A stretch of 42,880 bases of DNA, taken from assembly GCA_036556965.1 (NCBI GenBank), contig DATBIO010000122.1, forward strand, positions 1-42,880, given 5' to 3'. Within the stretch, counting starts at the first letter, position 1, and every line of letters begins with the position of its first letter. The stretch is from DATBIO01 sp036556965 (lineage in GTDB: Bacteria > Acidobacteriota > Vicinamibacteria > Fen-336). Positions 15,517 through 24,767 of this stretch are shown piece after piece. The notes beneath the pieces are model-generated. The model was not told where the DNA came from, ran no database searches, and saw nothing but the letters and a program-made list of their open reading frames with translations. The translations under genes were made by a program, and so were the position numbers.

Positions 15517-15534
15517 TCCGGGACGGACCGGCGC

Positions 15535-16899
15535 TCAGGAGCCCGCCGCCACCGGTTCCCGCGGGCCCGCGCCGCCGGCCATGCCCTCCAGGCCGGCCGC
15601 GCGCACCACCGCGCGCACGCGCGGGTCGTCCCGCACCGCGTCGAAGGCCGGGTGCACCTCGACCAGCAGGAGCACCAGGTCGTGCTCCTGCCGCGCGCGC
15701 TCCAGCCAGCGCGCCGCGCCCACCGCGTCGCCCAGCTTGGCGTGGCCGATGGCGAAGGGGAAGGGCGGGGCGTAGCCGCCCGCCGACTGTGCCTCCGCGC
15801 GCGCGAGGTGCCAGCGTTCGACCTCGGCCAGCGCCTCCGCGGGGGGCAGGGCGCGCAGCCGCGCCGCCACCTCCGCGTCGCCCAGCGCCTCCACCGCGGT
15901 GGCCGCGGTGGCGCGGGCGGCGGCGAGGTCGCCGAGCCGGGCCTGGCTGTCCGCGATGCAGAAGCGCGCGTCCTGGCGCCGGGGCTCCAGGGCGAGCACG
16001 CGCTCGGAGGCGGCGATGGCCTCCGGGAATCGCCGCGCGCGGAAGTAGAACCAGGCCGCGTCCACCATCACGGAGGCGGAGAGCGGCTCGAGGAGGCGCG
16101 CGCGCTCGATGGCGGCCAGCGCGTCCTGGTGGCGGCCGGTGGCGGAGAGCAGTTGGGCGAGGCCCCGGTGGGCGGGGGAGAAGCCCGGGTCCAGGGCGAG
16201 GGCGCGGCGGAAGGCGGCCTCCGCCTCCTCCAGGCGCCGGTCGTGCTCGAAGAGGGCGTGGGCCAGGGCGGTGTGGGCGGCGGGCAGGCCGGGGTCCAGC
16301 CTCAGGGCCTCGCGCGCGGCGGCGGCGGCCCGGTCGTACATCGCCGCGGGCGGCGCGCCATGGCCGACGAGGTGCTCGAGGGCCTGGGCCAGGCCCGCGT
16401 GCGCCTCGGGCAGCGAGGGGTCGGCGACGACCGCGCGCTCGAAGGAAGCCACCGCCTCGCGCACCTGGCCCGTGCCTCCCCGGTGCAGCAGGTACTGGCC
16501 GCGCAGCACCTGCTCGCGCGCTTCCGGACGCGCCGCCGCCAGGCGCCCTGCGGGCGCGGCGCGAACGTGGCCGCGGGCCGTGGAAAGGGTGGCGGCCAGG
16601 GCGGAGGCCACCGCCAGCGCCGCCGCCGCCACCAGGACGGGGCGGCGCCGCGGGACCCACCGCGGCGCGGCCGCGGCCGGCGCGTCCCCGCCCGCCGCGC
16701 GTCGACCGCTCCAGGCCTCCAGCTCGGCGGTGTAGGCGTGGACGGTGGCCCCCCGCCGGTGGCGATGGCGGTGGATCGGGAGCCCCTCGGAGCGCTCCCA
16801 GCGCTGGACGGTGCGGACCTCCCGGCCGAAGTAGGACGCGATCTCCTTCCAGGACTGGAGTCGGCGTCCGCCGCCGGGGGTGGGGCTGTGGGTGGTCAT
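15535..16899 (-). CDS. HTH-TPR membrane protein (SWKEIA-type DNA-binding domain)
   Basis: A 454-residue protein with three parts. Residues about 10-65 (RRLQSWKEIASYF, VRTVQRWERSEGLPIHRHRHRRG, VHAYTAELEAW) form a helix-turn-helix domain that I know mainly from Acidobacteria, where it is fused to TPRs or sensor modules. A membrane helix (RRRPVLVAAAALAVASALAA) follows at about 85-105. The rest is TPR repeats (AHAGLAQALEHL; AHTALAHALFEHDRRLEEAEAAFRRALALDPGFSPAHRGLAQLL), presumably periplasmic. It is a one-component sensor that could regulate from the membrane. A direct repeat in the divergent gap upstream (16962-16978) is a candidate binding site, pointing to control of itself and the hydrolase at 17028. 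Confidence 0.88.
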   Translation of the reverse strand: MTTHSPTPGGGRRLQSWKEIASYFGREVRTVQRWERSEGLPIHRHRHRRGATVHAYTAELEAWSGRRAAGGDAPAAAAPRWVPRRRPVLVAAAALAVASALAATLSTARGHVRAAPAGRLAAARPEAREQVLRGQYLLHRGGTGQVREAVASFERAVVADPSLPEAHAGLAQALEHLVGHGAPPAAMYDRAAAAAREALRLDPGLPAAHTALAHALFEHDRRLEEAEAAFRRALALDPGFSPAHRGLAQLLSATGRHQDALAAIERARLLEPLSASVMVDAAWFYFRARRFPEAIAASERVLALEPRRQDARFCIADSQARLGDLAAARATAATAVEALGDAEVAARLRALPPAEALAEVERWHLARAEAQSAGGYAPPFPFAIGHAKLGDAVGAARWLERARQEHDLVLLLVEVHPAFDAVRDDPRVRAVVRAAGLEGMAGGAGPREPVAAGS

Positions 16900-16932
16900 C
16901 CAATCCGCCGGACGCGTCCTGGGCGGAGGCCC

Positions 16933-16938
16933 AGTGTA
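16933..16938 (-). promoter_or_regulatory. -10 element of the HTH-TPR gene
   Basis: On the minus strand the sequence reads GCTACACTGG, with -10 TACACT. The same GCTACACTGG context occurs before the symporter gene (36044-36049), so this may be the local vegetative promoter form. The leader would be about 27 bases. No good -35. Confidence 0.4.
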
Positions 16939-16961
16939 GCTGGAGGGCGACCCGTCCGGCG

Positions 16962-16978
16962 GGCGACAAGTGGCGACA
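16962..16978. promoter_or_regulatory. Tandem GGCGACA direct repeat in divergent gap
   Basis: GGCGACA-AGT-GGCGACA: two seven-base copies spaced ten bases apart, one DNA turn, so they face the same side of the helix. The repeat sits in the 128-base gap between the HTH-TPR regulator and the metallo-beta-lactamase-fold gene, upstream of the regulator's -10. It is a candidate site for that regulator; this is inference from position. Confidence 0.45.
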
Positions 16979-17027
16979 CGCGGCCTCGGCGTGCACCGCG
17001 CGGGCGGCGGGCCTCGTCTGAGTCGGC

Positions 17028-18128
17028 ATGCACAGAGTGTTCGCCCGTACGCCCGCCTCCCTGGCCCTCCTCCTGGCCGCCGGCCCGTCCGCGGCGTGGC
17101 CGGCCCCGCCGGGGCTCCCGCAGCAGAGCTACGAGATCGTCCAGGTCGCGGAAGGCATCCACGCCTTCGTGGCCGGGGAATCGCGCAGCGGGGTGGTGCA
17201 GGGCAACATCGTCCTCATCGTCGGCCAGGAGGCCGCCCTGGTCGTCGACGCCGGCCAGTTCCCGTCCACCGCCCGGCGCGTGGCCGCGGACATCCGCCGG
17301 CTCACGGACAGGCCCGTCCGCGTCCTCGTGAACACGCACTGGCACGGCGACCACCTGCTGGCCAACCACGTCCTCCAGGAGAGCTTCCCGGGCCTGGTCA
17401 CCGTCGCGCACGCCGAGACGCGCCGCGCCGGCCCCAAGTTCTACGGCGAGTGGGCCAAGCAGGTGGCCGAGTTCCCCAGGATGATCCAGACCCTGCGCGA
17501 GCGCGTGGCCACGGGCAAGAAGCGCGACGGGTCACCCCTGAGCGACGACGAGAAGGCCGGCTACGCGGCCGACGCCGACGACCTGAGCGCCGTCCTCGCC
17601 GACGTCCAGGACTCCCGCTACACCCCGGCGGACATGACCTTCGAGGACGAGGTGACGTTCCACCTGGGGGGGCGGGAGGTGCGCGTCTCGCGCCTCGGGC
17701 GCGGCAACACCGCCGGCGACGCCGTGCTGTGGGTGCCGGACGCGAAGGTGCTCGTCACCGGCGACACCGTGGTCTACCCCACGCCCTACTCGTTCGGCTC
17801 CTTCCACGGCGACTGGATCGGCGTCCTGGAGAGGATGATCGCCCTGCAGCCGGCGAAGGTCGTGCCCGGCCACGGCCCCGTGATGTCCGACACGAGCTAC
17901 CTCCGCACGCTCATCGAGCTGCTCGCGGAGACGCGGACGCAGGTCCGCGCCGCCGTGCAGGCGGGCCTGAACCTGGAGCAGACGCGGAAGAAGGTGGACC
18001 TGCGCCGCTTCGAGCGCCGGCTCGCGGGCGACAGCCCCGACCGCGCGCGCGCCTTCCGCGACTTCTTCCTGGTCCCCGGCCTCGAGCGCGCCTACAAGGA
18101 GGCGAAGGGAGAGCCGCTCGAGGAGTAG
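17028..18128 (+). CDS. Exported metallo-beta-lactamase-fold hydrolase
   Basis: A 366-residue protein with a signal peptide (hydrophobic PASLALLLAAGPSAA). The zinc site is complete: His104-Trp-His106-Gly-Asp108-His109, His128 (VTVAHAET), an Asp in VLVTGDTV (about 245) and His in VVPGHGPV (about 281). The third-motif loop reads GRGNTAGDAVLWVP. Members of this broad superfamily cleave lactams, lactones, thioesters or phosphoesters; nothing here fixes the substrate. The extended helical C-terminus (RTQVRAAVQAGLNLEQTRKKVDL) is common in non-lactamase environmental members. It is divergent from the HTH-TPR regulator, and the shared gap carries a direct repeat, so it may be that regulator's target. 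Confidence 0.9.
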   Translation: MHRVFARTPASLALLLAAGPSAAWPAPPGLPQQSYEIVQVAEGIHAFVAGESRSGVVQGNIVLIVGQEAALVVDAGQFPSTARRVAADIRRLTDRPVRVLVNTHWHGDHLLANHVLQESFPGLVTVAHAETRRAGPKFYGEWAKQVAEFPRMIQTLRERVATGKKRDGSPLSDDEKAGYAADADDLSAVLADVQDSRYTPADMTFEDEVTFHLGGREVRVSRLGRGNTAGDAVLWVPDAKVLVTGDTVVYPTPYSFGSFHGDWIGVLERMIALQPAKVVPGHGPVMSDTSYLRTLIELLAETRTQVRAAVQAGLNLEQTRKKVDLRRFERRLAGDSPDRARAFRDFFLVPGLERAYKEAKGEPLEE

Positions 18129-18135
18129 CGCCCCC

Positions 18136-18978
18136 TCAGCGCGGCGGCGTGGTCATCCCGCGCAGGACGTGGGCGAGCAGGCCGTTGAAGCGCTCGGGGG
18201 CCTCCAGCATCGGGTAGTGGCCGGATCCCTGCACGAAGTGGGCTTCGTAGCCCCCGGCGTGGCGGCGGTTGCCGGCCACGTTGGTGGGGGCCTTGTCGGC
18301 GTTGATGGCGCGCAGGGGAGCGGTGATCTCGCCCAGCGCGGGGATGGCGTCGTACTCCCAGGCCGCGCGCAGGATCGCGATGCTCTGGGCGGGGGGCATG
18401 GTGGTGACGCCCTGGAGCACGCGCTGGCGCACGTGCTCGGGCGTGCGGGCGGCGAAGAGGTAGTCGGTGGCGAAGCGGGTGACGCCGCCCACGTAGTCCT
18501 TCTCCAGGCCGGCCACGAACTGCCCCACCAGCTCGGGGGACGGCAGCTGCTCGATGTCGAGGAGGATGTCCACCGGCACCAGCCCCCGCACGCGCTGGGG
18601 CATGCGCCGCGCCGCCTCCAGGATGACGGGCCCGCCCAGGGAGTGGCCGACGAGCACGACGTGCGGGAGCTTGAGCTTCTCCACCACCGCCTTCACGTCC
18701 TCGCCGAAGGCGGCGATGGTCCACTGGCCGCGGTTGCGCCCGCTGTCCCCGTGCCCGGCCAGGTCGAGGGTCACCACGCGGTAGTCCTCGGCGAAGACGC
18801 GGACCTGCCCGTCCCAGAAGCGGCGGTCGCACCCCCAGCCGTGCACGAAGACGATGGCGGTGTCCCCGCGGCCCGTGGACTCGTAGCGGATGGGCACGCG
18901 GTCCGCGGAACGGACGGTCCCCGCCTTGGGCGAGGCGGCGGCGAGCAGGGCGAGCATCAGGGCGCTGGAAGACGTCAC
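18136..18978 (-). CDS. Exported alpha/beta hydrolase
   Basis: A 280-residue alpha/beta-hydrolase. A short hydrophobic N-terminus (SSALMLALLAAASPKA) looks like a signal peptide. Core motifs: VFVHGWGCDRRFW (oxyanion loop), LDLAGHGDSG, nucleophile elbow VGHSLGG, and the C-terminal catalytic His in GSGHYPMLE. The overall form resembles haloperoxidase, epoxide hydrolase or carboxylesterase members, which cannot be separated by eye. It is convergent with the metallo-beta-lactamase-fold gene (7-base gap) and 104 bases upstream of the end of the efflux operon's last gene, so it probably has its own promoter. Confidence 0.9.
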   Translation of the reverse strand: MTSSSALMLALLAAASPKAGTVRSADRVPIRYESTGRGDTAIVFVHGWGCDRRFWDGQVRVFAEDYRVVTLDLAGHGDSGRNRGQWTIAAFGEDVKAVVEKLKLPHVVLVGHSLGGPVILEAARRMPQRVRGLVPVDILLDIEQLPSPELVGQFVAGLEKDYVGGVTRFATDYLFAARTPEHVRQRVLQGVTTMPPAQSIAILRAAWEYDAIPALGEITAPLRAINADKAPTNVAGNRRHAGGYEAHFVQGSGHYPMLEAPERFNGLLAHVLRGMTTPPR

Positions 18979-19082
18979 GGGACCTCCCTCGGGTCGGGCG
19001 ACTCTGCGCCGCGGGCACGCCGCGCGGCGCCGTCGGGTCGTGTCGGGGCCCTACTTAACCCGCGGGCCGCGCCCCGCGCAAC

Positions 19083-22000
19083 TCAGTCCGCGGCGGCCAC
19101 GGAGGCGGCGGCGCCCTCCGCCGGCTCCTCGGTGGAGGTCCGGCGCCGCCGGCGCCGGACCCAGGCCAGGACGGAGGAGGGGCGTAGCCCGTCGAGGTAG
19201 GTGTAGACCACGGGCACCACCACCAGGGTGAGGAGGGTGGAGGTGACGAGCCCGCCGATCACGGCGCGGGCCATGGGCGCGCGCATCTCCGCGCCCGCGC
19301 CAATGGCCAGGGCCAGGGGCACCATGCCGAAGATCATGGCCAGGGTGGTCATGACGATGGGCCGCAGCCGTGTGCTGCCCGCGCGCACCAGCGCCTCCGT
19401 GCGTCCCATGCCCTCGGCCCGCGCCTGGTTGGCGAAGTCCACGAGCAGGATGGCGTTCTTGGTGACGAGGCCCATGAGCATGATGAGGCCGATCATGCTC
19501 ATGATGTTCAGGGTGTCGCGGGTGACCAGCAGGGCCAGGGCCACCCCCACCAGGGACAGGGGCAGCGAGAGCATGATGGCCAGCGGCTGGGTGAAGGAGC
19601 CGAACTGCGAGGCCAGGATCAGGTAGATGAAGACGACGGCCAGGAACAGGGCCTGGAACATGTTGCTGAACATGTCCTTCAGCTCCTCGGTGTCGCCGCC
19701 GAACACCACGTCGTAGCCCGGGGGCAGGGCCAGCCCCGCCACCAGCCGCTCCACGTCCGCGCTCACCTCGCCCAGGCTGCGCCCGTCGGTGGCAGCGGAG
19801 ACGCGCACCTCGCGCTGGAGGTCCTTCCTCCGGATGGTGGAGGGGCCGCTGGCCGGCTCCGCGTGCGCCAGCTCGCGCAGGGCCACCAGCACCTTGTCCC
19901 CGCGCGCGTCGTCGATGTCGGTGGGCACGGTCAGCGAGAGCAGCTCGGCCCCGAAGCGGCGCTGGTCGCGGGGCAGGCGCACGCGCACGTCGTGGGCGTC
20001 GCCCTGCGCGTCCTCGATCACGGTGGCCACCTCGCCCGCCACCGCCGCGCGCAGGGTGGTGGCCACCACCGCCGCGTTCACGCCCAGGTCGTTGGCCCGT
20101 GTACGGTCCAGGCGCACGCGCAGCTCCGGCTTGCTCCTCTCCAGGCTCGTCTCCACGTCGGCCACGCCGCGGATGCCGCCCATGCCGTGGATCAGCTCGC
20201 GCGACAGCCGGTCCAGCTCGTCCACCTGGGGGCCGCGCACGCTGAGCTGGATCGGCTTCTGGCCGAACGGCCCCACCTCGAAGAGCCCGTAGGTCAGGCC
20301 CGGCACCTCCTGGATGACGGTACGCGCCTCGCGCAGCACCTGGCTGAAGCTCTTGCCCGTGCCCGCGCGGAGCTTCACGTAGGTGGTGCCTTCCGTCACC
20401 GCGCGGTAGGTGGTGCCGGCCTCGCCGATGGTGGTGTAGGTGTACTCGACGTCGGGCAGCGAGCGGAGCCGGCGCACCATCTCCTGCGCGCGGTCGCCCG
20501 TCTCCCGCAGCGTCGCCCCCGGCGTGGCCTTGAACCCGACCTGGTACTCGCCGCGGTTGAAGTCGGGCATGAAGTCGCCGCCCAGCACGCCCAGGATGGG
20601 GAAGCTGCCCAGGAAGGCGGCGGTGGCCATCAGCAGCACCTTGACCCGGTGGGCGAGGGCCCAGGCCAGCAACCGCTCGTACCGCCCGTGCAGGTCGTCG
20701 AACCACAGGTTGAAGCGGTGCAGGGCGCGCCCGATCCGCCCGTGCTGCCCTCCCTCCACGTCCGGGTCCACCCACACCGAGGAGAGCATGGGGTCGAGGG
20801 TGAAGCTCACGAAGAGGGACACCAGCACCGCCGCCGCCACCGTGATGCCGAACTCGTAGAAGAACTGCCCGACCATGCCCCCCATGAAGGCCACGGGCAC
20901 GAACACGGCCACGATGGTGAAGGTGGTGGCCATGACGGCCAGCCCGATCTCCGAGGTGCCGTCGCGGGCGGCCTGGTGGTGGTCCTTGCCGCGCTGCAGG
21001 TGGCGCACGATGTTCTCGCGCACCACGATGGCGTCGTCGATGAGCATGCCGATGGCCAGCGACAGCCCCATCAGGGTGAGCACGTTGATGGTGAAGCCGA
21101 AGATGCGCATGGCGGTGAAGGCGGAGATCACGGAGATGGGCAGGGTGAGGCCGGTGATCACGGTGGAGCGCCAGGAGTTCAGGAAGGCGAAGACGATGAG
21201 CACCGTGAGCACGCCGCCCACGACCATGGTCGTGTTGACGTCGTGGATGGACTCGCGGATGAAGGTGGAGTCGTCCTTCACCAGCTGCAGGGAGACCCCG
21301 GGGGGCAGGTCGGCGCCGATCCGCTCCACCGCCCGCCGCAGGCCGTCCGCCACCGCCACCGTGTTGGCCCCCGACTGCTTGATCACGTCGAGGGCGAGGG
21401 CGGGCCGCTCGTCGAGGAAGGCCAGGTTGCGGCGCTCCTCCACCCCGTCCACCACCCGGGCCAGGTCGCGCACGTAGATCGTCGTCTCCCCCGCGCGCTT
21501 CACGGGGATGGCGGCGATGTCGGCCGCGCTGCCTCCGCGCGCGGCCACGCGCACCAGGGCCTCGGTGGCCCCGCGGTCGGCGGAGCCGGCGGGGGCGTCC
21601 ACGTTCTCCGCGCGCAGCGCGTCCACCACCTCGGCCAGGGAGACGTGGTACGCGTCCAGGCGGCCCGCGTCCACCAGCACCTGGACCTCGCGCTTCGACT
21701 CGCCCACCAGGTTGGCCGCGCCCACCCCGGGCACCGTCTCCAGCCGGCGCTTCACCACCTTCTCCGCGAGGTCGCTGGCGGCCAGCGCGCCGAGGCCGGG
21801 CGCGTTCACGGTCACGGAGACGATGGGGAAGGCGCCGGGGTCCAGGCGCTGGACGATGGGCTCCTCGATCTCGCGGGGCAGCTCGCCCCGGATGGAGGCC
21901 ACCTTGCCGCGGATGTCCTGCGAGGCGGCCTGGGTGGAGACCTCCAGGTGGAACAGCACCACGATGCTGGAGAGGCCCTCCTGGGAGGTGGACTCGACGT

Positions 22001-22235
22001 GCTTGATCCCCTCGACGGTGTTGATGGCCTCCTCGATCTTCTTGGTCACCTCGCGCTCCACCGCCTCGGGGGCAGCCCCGGGGTAGAGGGTGGTGACGGT
22101 CAGCACGGGGAACTCCACGTCGGGGAACTGGTCGACGTTGAGCTGGCGGTAGGAGGCGACGCCGAGCACGGCCAGCGCCGCCATCATCATGGTGGCGAAG
22201 ACGGGGCGGCGGATGGAGAGGTCGCTCAGCAGCAC
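19083..22235 (-). CDS. RND efflux pump inner-membrane transporter (HAE1 type)
   Basis: A 1050-residue protein of full RND length. It starts LLSDLSIRRPVFATMMMAALAVLG and has the first membrane helix, two large periplasmic loops and twelve predicted helices. The proton-relay Asp-Asp pair is in helix 4 (GLSLAIGMLIDDAIVVREN), and the HAE1 repeat LMGLVTKNAILLVDFAN occurs in the second half. With the membrane-fusion and TolC-like proteins it forms a tripartite pump that exports hydrophobic compounds. The absence of the charged helix-4 pattern of metal pumps favours the drug/hydrophobe class. Last gene of the tetR operon, 61 bases after the adaptor gene. Confidence 0.95.
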   Translation of the reverse strand: MLLSDLSIRRPVFATMMMAALAVLGVASYRQLNVDQFPDVEFPVLTVTTLYPGAAPEAVEREVTKKIEEAINTVEGIKHVESTSQEGLSSIVVLFHLEVSTQAASQDIRGKVASIRGELPREIEEPIVQRLDPGAFPIVSVTVNAPGLGALAASDLAEKVVKRRLETVPGVGAANLVGESKREVQVLVDAGRLDAYHVSLAEVVDALRAENVDAPAGSADRGATEALVRVAARGGSAADIAAIPVKRAGETTIYVRDLARVVDGVEERRNLAFLDERPALALDVIKQSGANTVAVADGLRRAVERIGADLPPGVSLQLVKDDSTFIRESIHDVNTTMVVGGVLTVLIVFAFLNSWRSTVITGLTLPISVISAFTAMRIFGFTINVLTLMGLSLAIGMLIDDAIVVRENIVRHLQRGKDHHQAARDGTSEIGLAVMATTFTIVAVFVPVAFMGGMVGQFFYEFGITVAAAVLVSLFVSFTLDPMLSSVWVDPDVEGGQHGRIGRALHRFNLWFDDLHGRYERLLAWALAHRVKVLLMATAAFLGSFPILGVLGGDFMPDFNRGEYQVGFKATPGATLRETGDRAQEMVRRLRSLPDVEYTYTTIGEAGTTYRAVTEGTTYVKLRAGTGKSFSQVLREARTVIQEVPGLTYGLFEVGPFGQKPIQLSVRGPQVDELDRLSRELIHGMGGIRGVADVETSLERSKPELRVRLDRTRANDLGVNAAVVATTLRAAVAGEVATVIEDAQGDAHDVRVRLPRDQRRFGAELLSLTVPTDIDDARGDKVLVALRELAHAEPASGPSTIRRKDLQREVRVSAATDGRSLGEVSADVERLVAGLALPPGYDVVFGGDTEELKDMFSNMFQALFLAVVFIYLILASQFGSFTQPLAIMLSLPLSLVGVALALLVTRDTLNIMSMIGLIMLMGLVTKNAILLVDFANQARAEGMGRTEALVRAGSTRLRPIVMTTLAMIFGMVPLALAIGAGAEMRAPMARAVIGGLVTSTLLTLVVVPVVYTYLDGLRPSSVLAWVRRRRRRTSTEEPAEGAAASVAAAD

Positions 22236-22296
22236 GGCGCGCCCCTCCCGGAAGCGAAGGGCCCGGGGCCGGGGGAGAGGAGGAGAGGGAGGCGGC

Positions 22297-23427
22297 TCAC
22301 CGCGTCTCCTTCTCCGCGCCGCCCGTCCCCGCGGCCCCGGCCGCGCGGCCCGCCACCACCTCCACCGGGGCCCCGTCGCCGAGGGCCACGGGCGGGTCGA
22401 GGACCACCTGCTCGCCGGCGGCGAGGCCCGCCACCACCTGCACCGCCCCGGCGTCCTCCACGCCCACGGTGACGGTGCGCCGCTGCGCGACGCCGGCCAC
22501 CACCGCGAAGGCCTGGGCCACCCCCGGCTGCGTGCCGTCCCGCTGCAAGGCCGACGGCGGCACCACCAGCGCCCCCGGCACCCGGCGCACGCTCACCGTC
22601 GCGCGCGCGAAGAGGCCGCCCACCAGCCGTCCGTCCCCCGGCACCTCCACCGTGAGGTCGAAGGAGCGCGTGCGCTCGTCGACGAGCGGGGTGAGGCGGG
22701 CCACGCGGCCCTTGGCCGTGACGCCGGGCACGGCGTCGGCGGTCACCTCCACGGTGGCACCGACGCGGACCTTGTCGTAGTCGGCGGAGGGAACGGAGGC
22801 CCGGAACTCCAGGACGGAGTCGTCCACCAGCGTGAAGAGGGGGGCCCCCGCGCTCAGCATCGTCCCCGGGTCGGCCTGCCGGCGCGCCACCCGCCCGGCG
22901 AAGGGGGCGACCACCCGGGCCCGCGCCTGCTGCTGGGCGGCGATGGCGGCCTCCGCGCGGGCCTGGGCCAGCGAGGCCTCCGCCACCTGGAGCTGCACCT
23001 GGGCGGCCAGGTGCTCGCGGTCGGTGATGCCCCCCGTCTTGAGCAGGTTGTCGGCGCGTGCCCGCTCCGCTTCCGCGTGGGCGCGGTTGGCCTGGGCCAC
23101 CTCCAGGGCGGCGCGGGCGCGGTCGTGGGCCAGGCGATAGTCGGTGCCGTCGAGGACGGCCAGCGTCTCGCCCTGGCCCACGCGCGCGCCCTCGTCCTTC
23201 AGCACGCGCAGCAGGCGCGCGGAGACCTCCGCCACCACCTGGACCTGGGCGCGCGGCCGCAGCGTGCCCGTGACCACCAGGGTGTCGACCAGGTCGCGCG
23301 TCTCCACCGCGGCCACGCGCACGGGCACGCCGCGCGGACGGCCCGCCGCCGCGGAGGGCCCGCCCCCGCAGGCGGCGGCGGCGAGGGCCAGGGACGCGGC
23401 CACCGGCATCGTGTGCTTCTTCATCAC
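22297..23427 (-). CDS. RND efflux membrane-fusion lipoprotein
   Basis: A 376-residue periplasmic adaptor. The signal peptide ends in a lipobox (LALAAAACGGG), so the protein should be a lipoprotein anchored in the inner membrane. Domains follow the standard order: barrel-sandwich half (VSARLLRVLKDEGARVGQGETLAVLDG), helical hairpin (AQANRAHAEAERARADNLL, Ala/Arg rich), second lipoyl half (ARVVAPFAGRVARRQADPGTMLSAG), beta-barrel and membrane-proximal domain. Its start overlaps the TolC-like gene stop by four bases. Partner of the RND transporter downstream. Confidence 0.94.
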   Translation of the reverse strand: MMKKHTMPVAASLALAAAACGGGPSAAAGRPRGVPVRVAAVETRDLVDTLVVTGTLRPRAQVQVVAEVSARLLRVLKDEGARVGQGETLAVLDGTDYRLAHDRARAALEVAQANRAHAEAERARADNLLKTGGITDREHLAAQVQLQVAEASLAQARAEAAIAAQQQARARVVAPFAGRVARRQADPGTMLSAGAPLFTLVDDSVLEFRASVPSADYDKVRVGATVEVTADAVPGVTAKGRVARLTPLVDERTRSFDLTVEVPGDGRLVGGLFARATVSVRRVPGALVVPPSALQRDGTQPGVAQAFAVVAGVAQRRTVTVGVEDAGAVQVVAGLAAGEQVVLDPPVALGDGAPVEVVAGRAAGAAGTGGAEKETR

Positions 23428-24767
23428 TCGGTCCTGTCCGTGGCCGGCGGGGCCACCGGGTCCAGCGGGTCCTGCGCCATCACGTAGCGCAGGGTGGCGC
23501 GCGCGTTGGCGTGCTCGAAGAGGCCCTCGATGCGCGTGCTCTCGGCCACGGTGAGGGCGGCCTGGGCGTCGAGCACGTCGAGGGTGGTGGCGGCGCCGTA
23601 CCGGTAGTTGGCCTCCGTCATCTCCAGGGCGCGTGCGGCCTGGCTCACGTTGAGCTCCGCCGCCTCCAGGACGCTGCGGGCAACGGTCAGCCGGTCCACG
23701 GCCTCGCGCGCCTCCAGGCGGATCTGGTTCTCGAGGGCCACCCGGTCCTGGGTGACCTTGTTGCGCTCCGCGCGGGCCTGCGCCACCTTGCCCCGCGTGC
23801 GGAACCCGTCGAAGACGGGCACGGTCAGGGTGACGGCCGCGCTCCAGCGCGAGAAGTCGCCCACGAAGAAGTTGCCCGTCTCGCGGGTCGACCAGCCGTA
23901 GGCGCCGAAGAACTCCAGGCTGGGCATGTGCTCCGCCGCGGCCACCCCCACCAGCTGGTCGTAGATGCGCTCGGAGAGGACGATGGCCTTGGCCTCCGGC
24001 CGCTCGCTCCAGGCCGCCCGCACCGCTTCCTCGGCCTCCACCTCGAAGGGGACGTAGGCCAGCCCGTCCGCGGGCTCGATGGGGGTGTCCACGGGCCGGA
24101 CCATCACCGCGTTGAGGCGGGCGCGCGCGATGTCCGCCCCTCCGCGCAGGCGCAGGAGCACCGTCCTCGCGTTCTCGAGGTCGACGCGGGAGCGCAGCAC
24201 GTCGAGCTCGGTGGCCACGCCGGCGGTGCGGCGGTTCTGCGCCATCTCGGCGTGCTTCTCCTTCTGGCGCACCGCCTTCTGCGCCACCGCCGCCTTCTCC
24301 AGGGAGACCACGTACTCGTTGTAGGCGCGCACGGCGAGCAGGGCCACCGACTGCCGCGCGCGCTTGACCTCCTGGTCGGCGAGGTCGGTGGAGAGGCGCG
24401 CGGCGCGGACGGCCTTGCCGATCTTGAAGCTGAACAGCGTCTGCCTCAGCTGCACGGCGCCGTCGAAGAGGTTGGCCGGAAACGGGCGCAGGCTGTCGCG
24501 CAGCTCGGGCGGGAAGGAGTCGAAGCTCGGGCTGTTGAGGAGCGAGGGATCGCGGAAGCGCGTGCCGTTGCCGACCAGCGTCAGCTCCGGCAGGGCCGCG
24601 GCCAGCTCCTCCTTCACGCGCCCGCCGTAGGCGTCCACGTCCTCCAGGCTCCGGCGCACGGTCGGGTTGGCGTCCAGCGCGCGCCGGACGGCCTCCGCCC
24701 TCGTGAGGGGCTCCGCCTGCGCGGCCGCCGCTCCCAGCACGGCGAGGGCGAGGACGGCCGCCCTCAT
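23424..24767 (-). CDS. TolC-like outer membrane efflux protein
   Basis: A 447-residue outer membrane factor with an N-terminal signal peptide (MRAAVLALAVLGAAAAQA). Two repeats of the OEP domain are visible, each with the long heptad helices typical of the periplasmic tunnel (KAVRQKEKHAEMAQNRRTAGVATELDVLRSRVDLENAR; ARALEMTEANYRYGAATTLDVLDAQAALTVAEST). The fixed G-xxT-xLDVLxA element closes each repeat. It overlaps tetR (four bases) and the adaptor gene (four bases). It forms the exit duct for the RND pump of the same operon. Confidence 0.94.
   Translation of the reverse strand: MRAAVLALAVLGAAAAQAEPLTRAEAVRRALDANPTVRRSLEDVDAYGGRVKEELAAALPELTLVGNGTRFRDPSLLNSPSFDSFPPELRDSLRPFPANLFDGAVQLRQTLFSFKIGKAVRAARLSTDLADQEVKRARQSVALLAVRAYNEYVVSLEKAAVAQKAVRQKEKHAEMAQNRRTAGVATELDVLRSRVDLENARTVLLRLRGGADIARARLNAVMVRPVDTPIEPADGLAYVPFEVEAEEAVRAAWSERPEAKAIVLSERIYDQLVGVAAAEHMPSLEFFGAYGWSTRETGNFFVGDFSRWSAAVTLTVPVFDGFRTRGKVAQARAERNKVTQDRVALENQIRLEAREAVDRLTVARSVLEAAELNVSQAARALEMTEANYRYGAATTLDVLDAQAALTVAESTRIEGLFEHANARATLRYVMAQDPLDPVAPPATDRTE

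Noticed and set aside
15516..15528. GTCCG-GGA-CGGAC stem between the convergent DUF885 and HTH-TPR genes as a terminator
   Set aside because: Only five base pairs and no T-tract on either strand.
17028..18128. True beta-lactamase annotation for the metallo-beta-lactamase-fold protein
   Set aside because: The zinc motifs are shared by a very broad superfamily and the protein is longer than lactamases, with an extra helical C-terminus. Only the fold can be supported.
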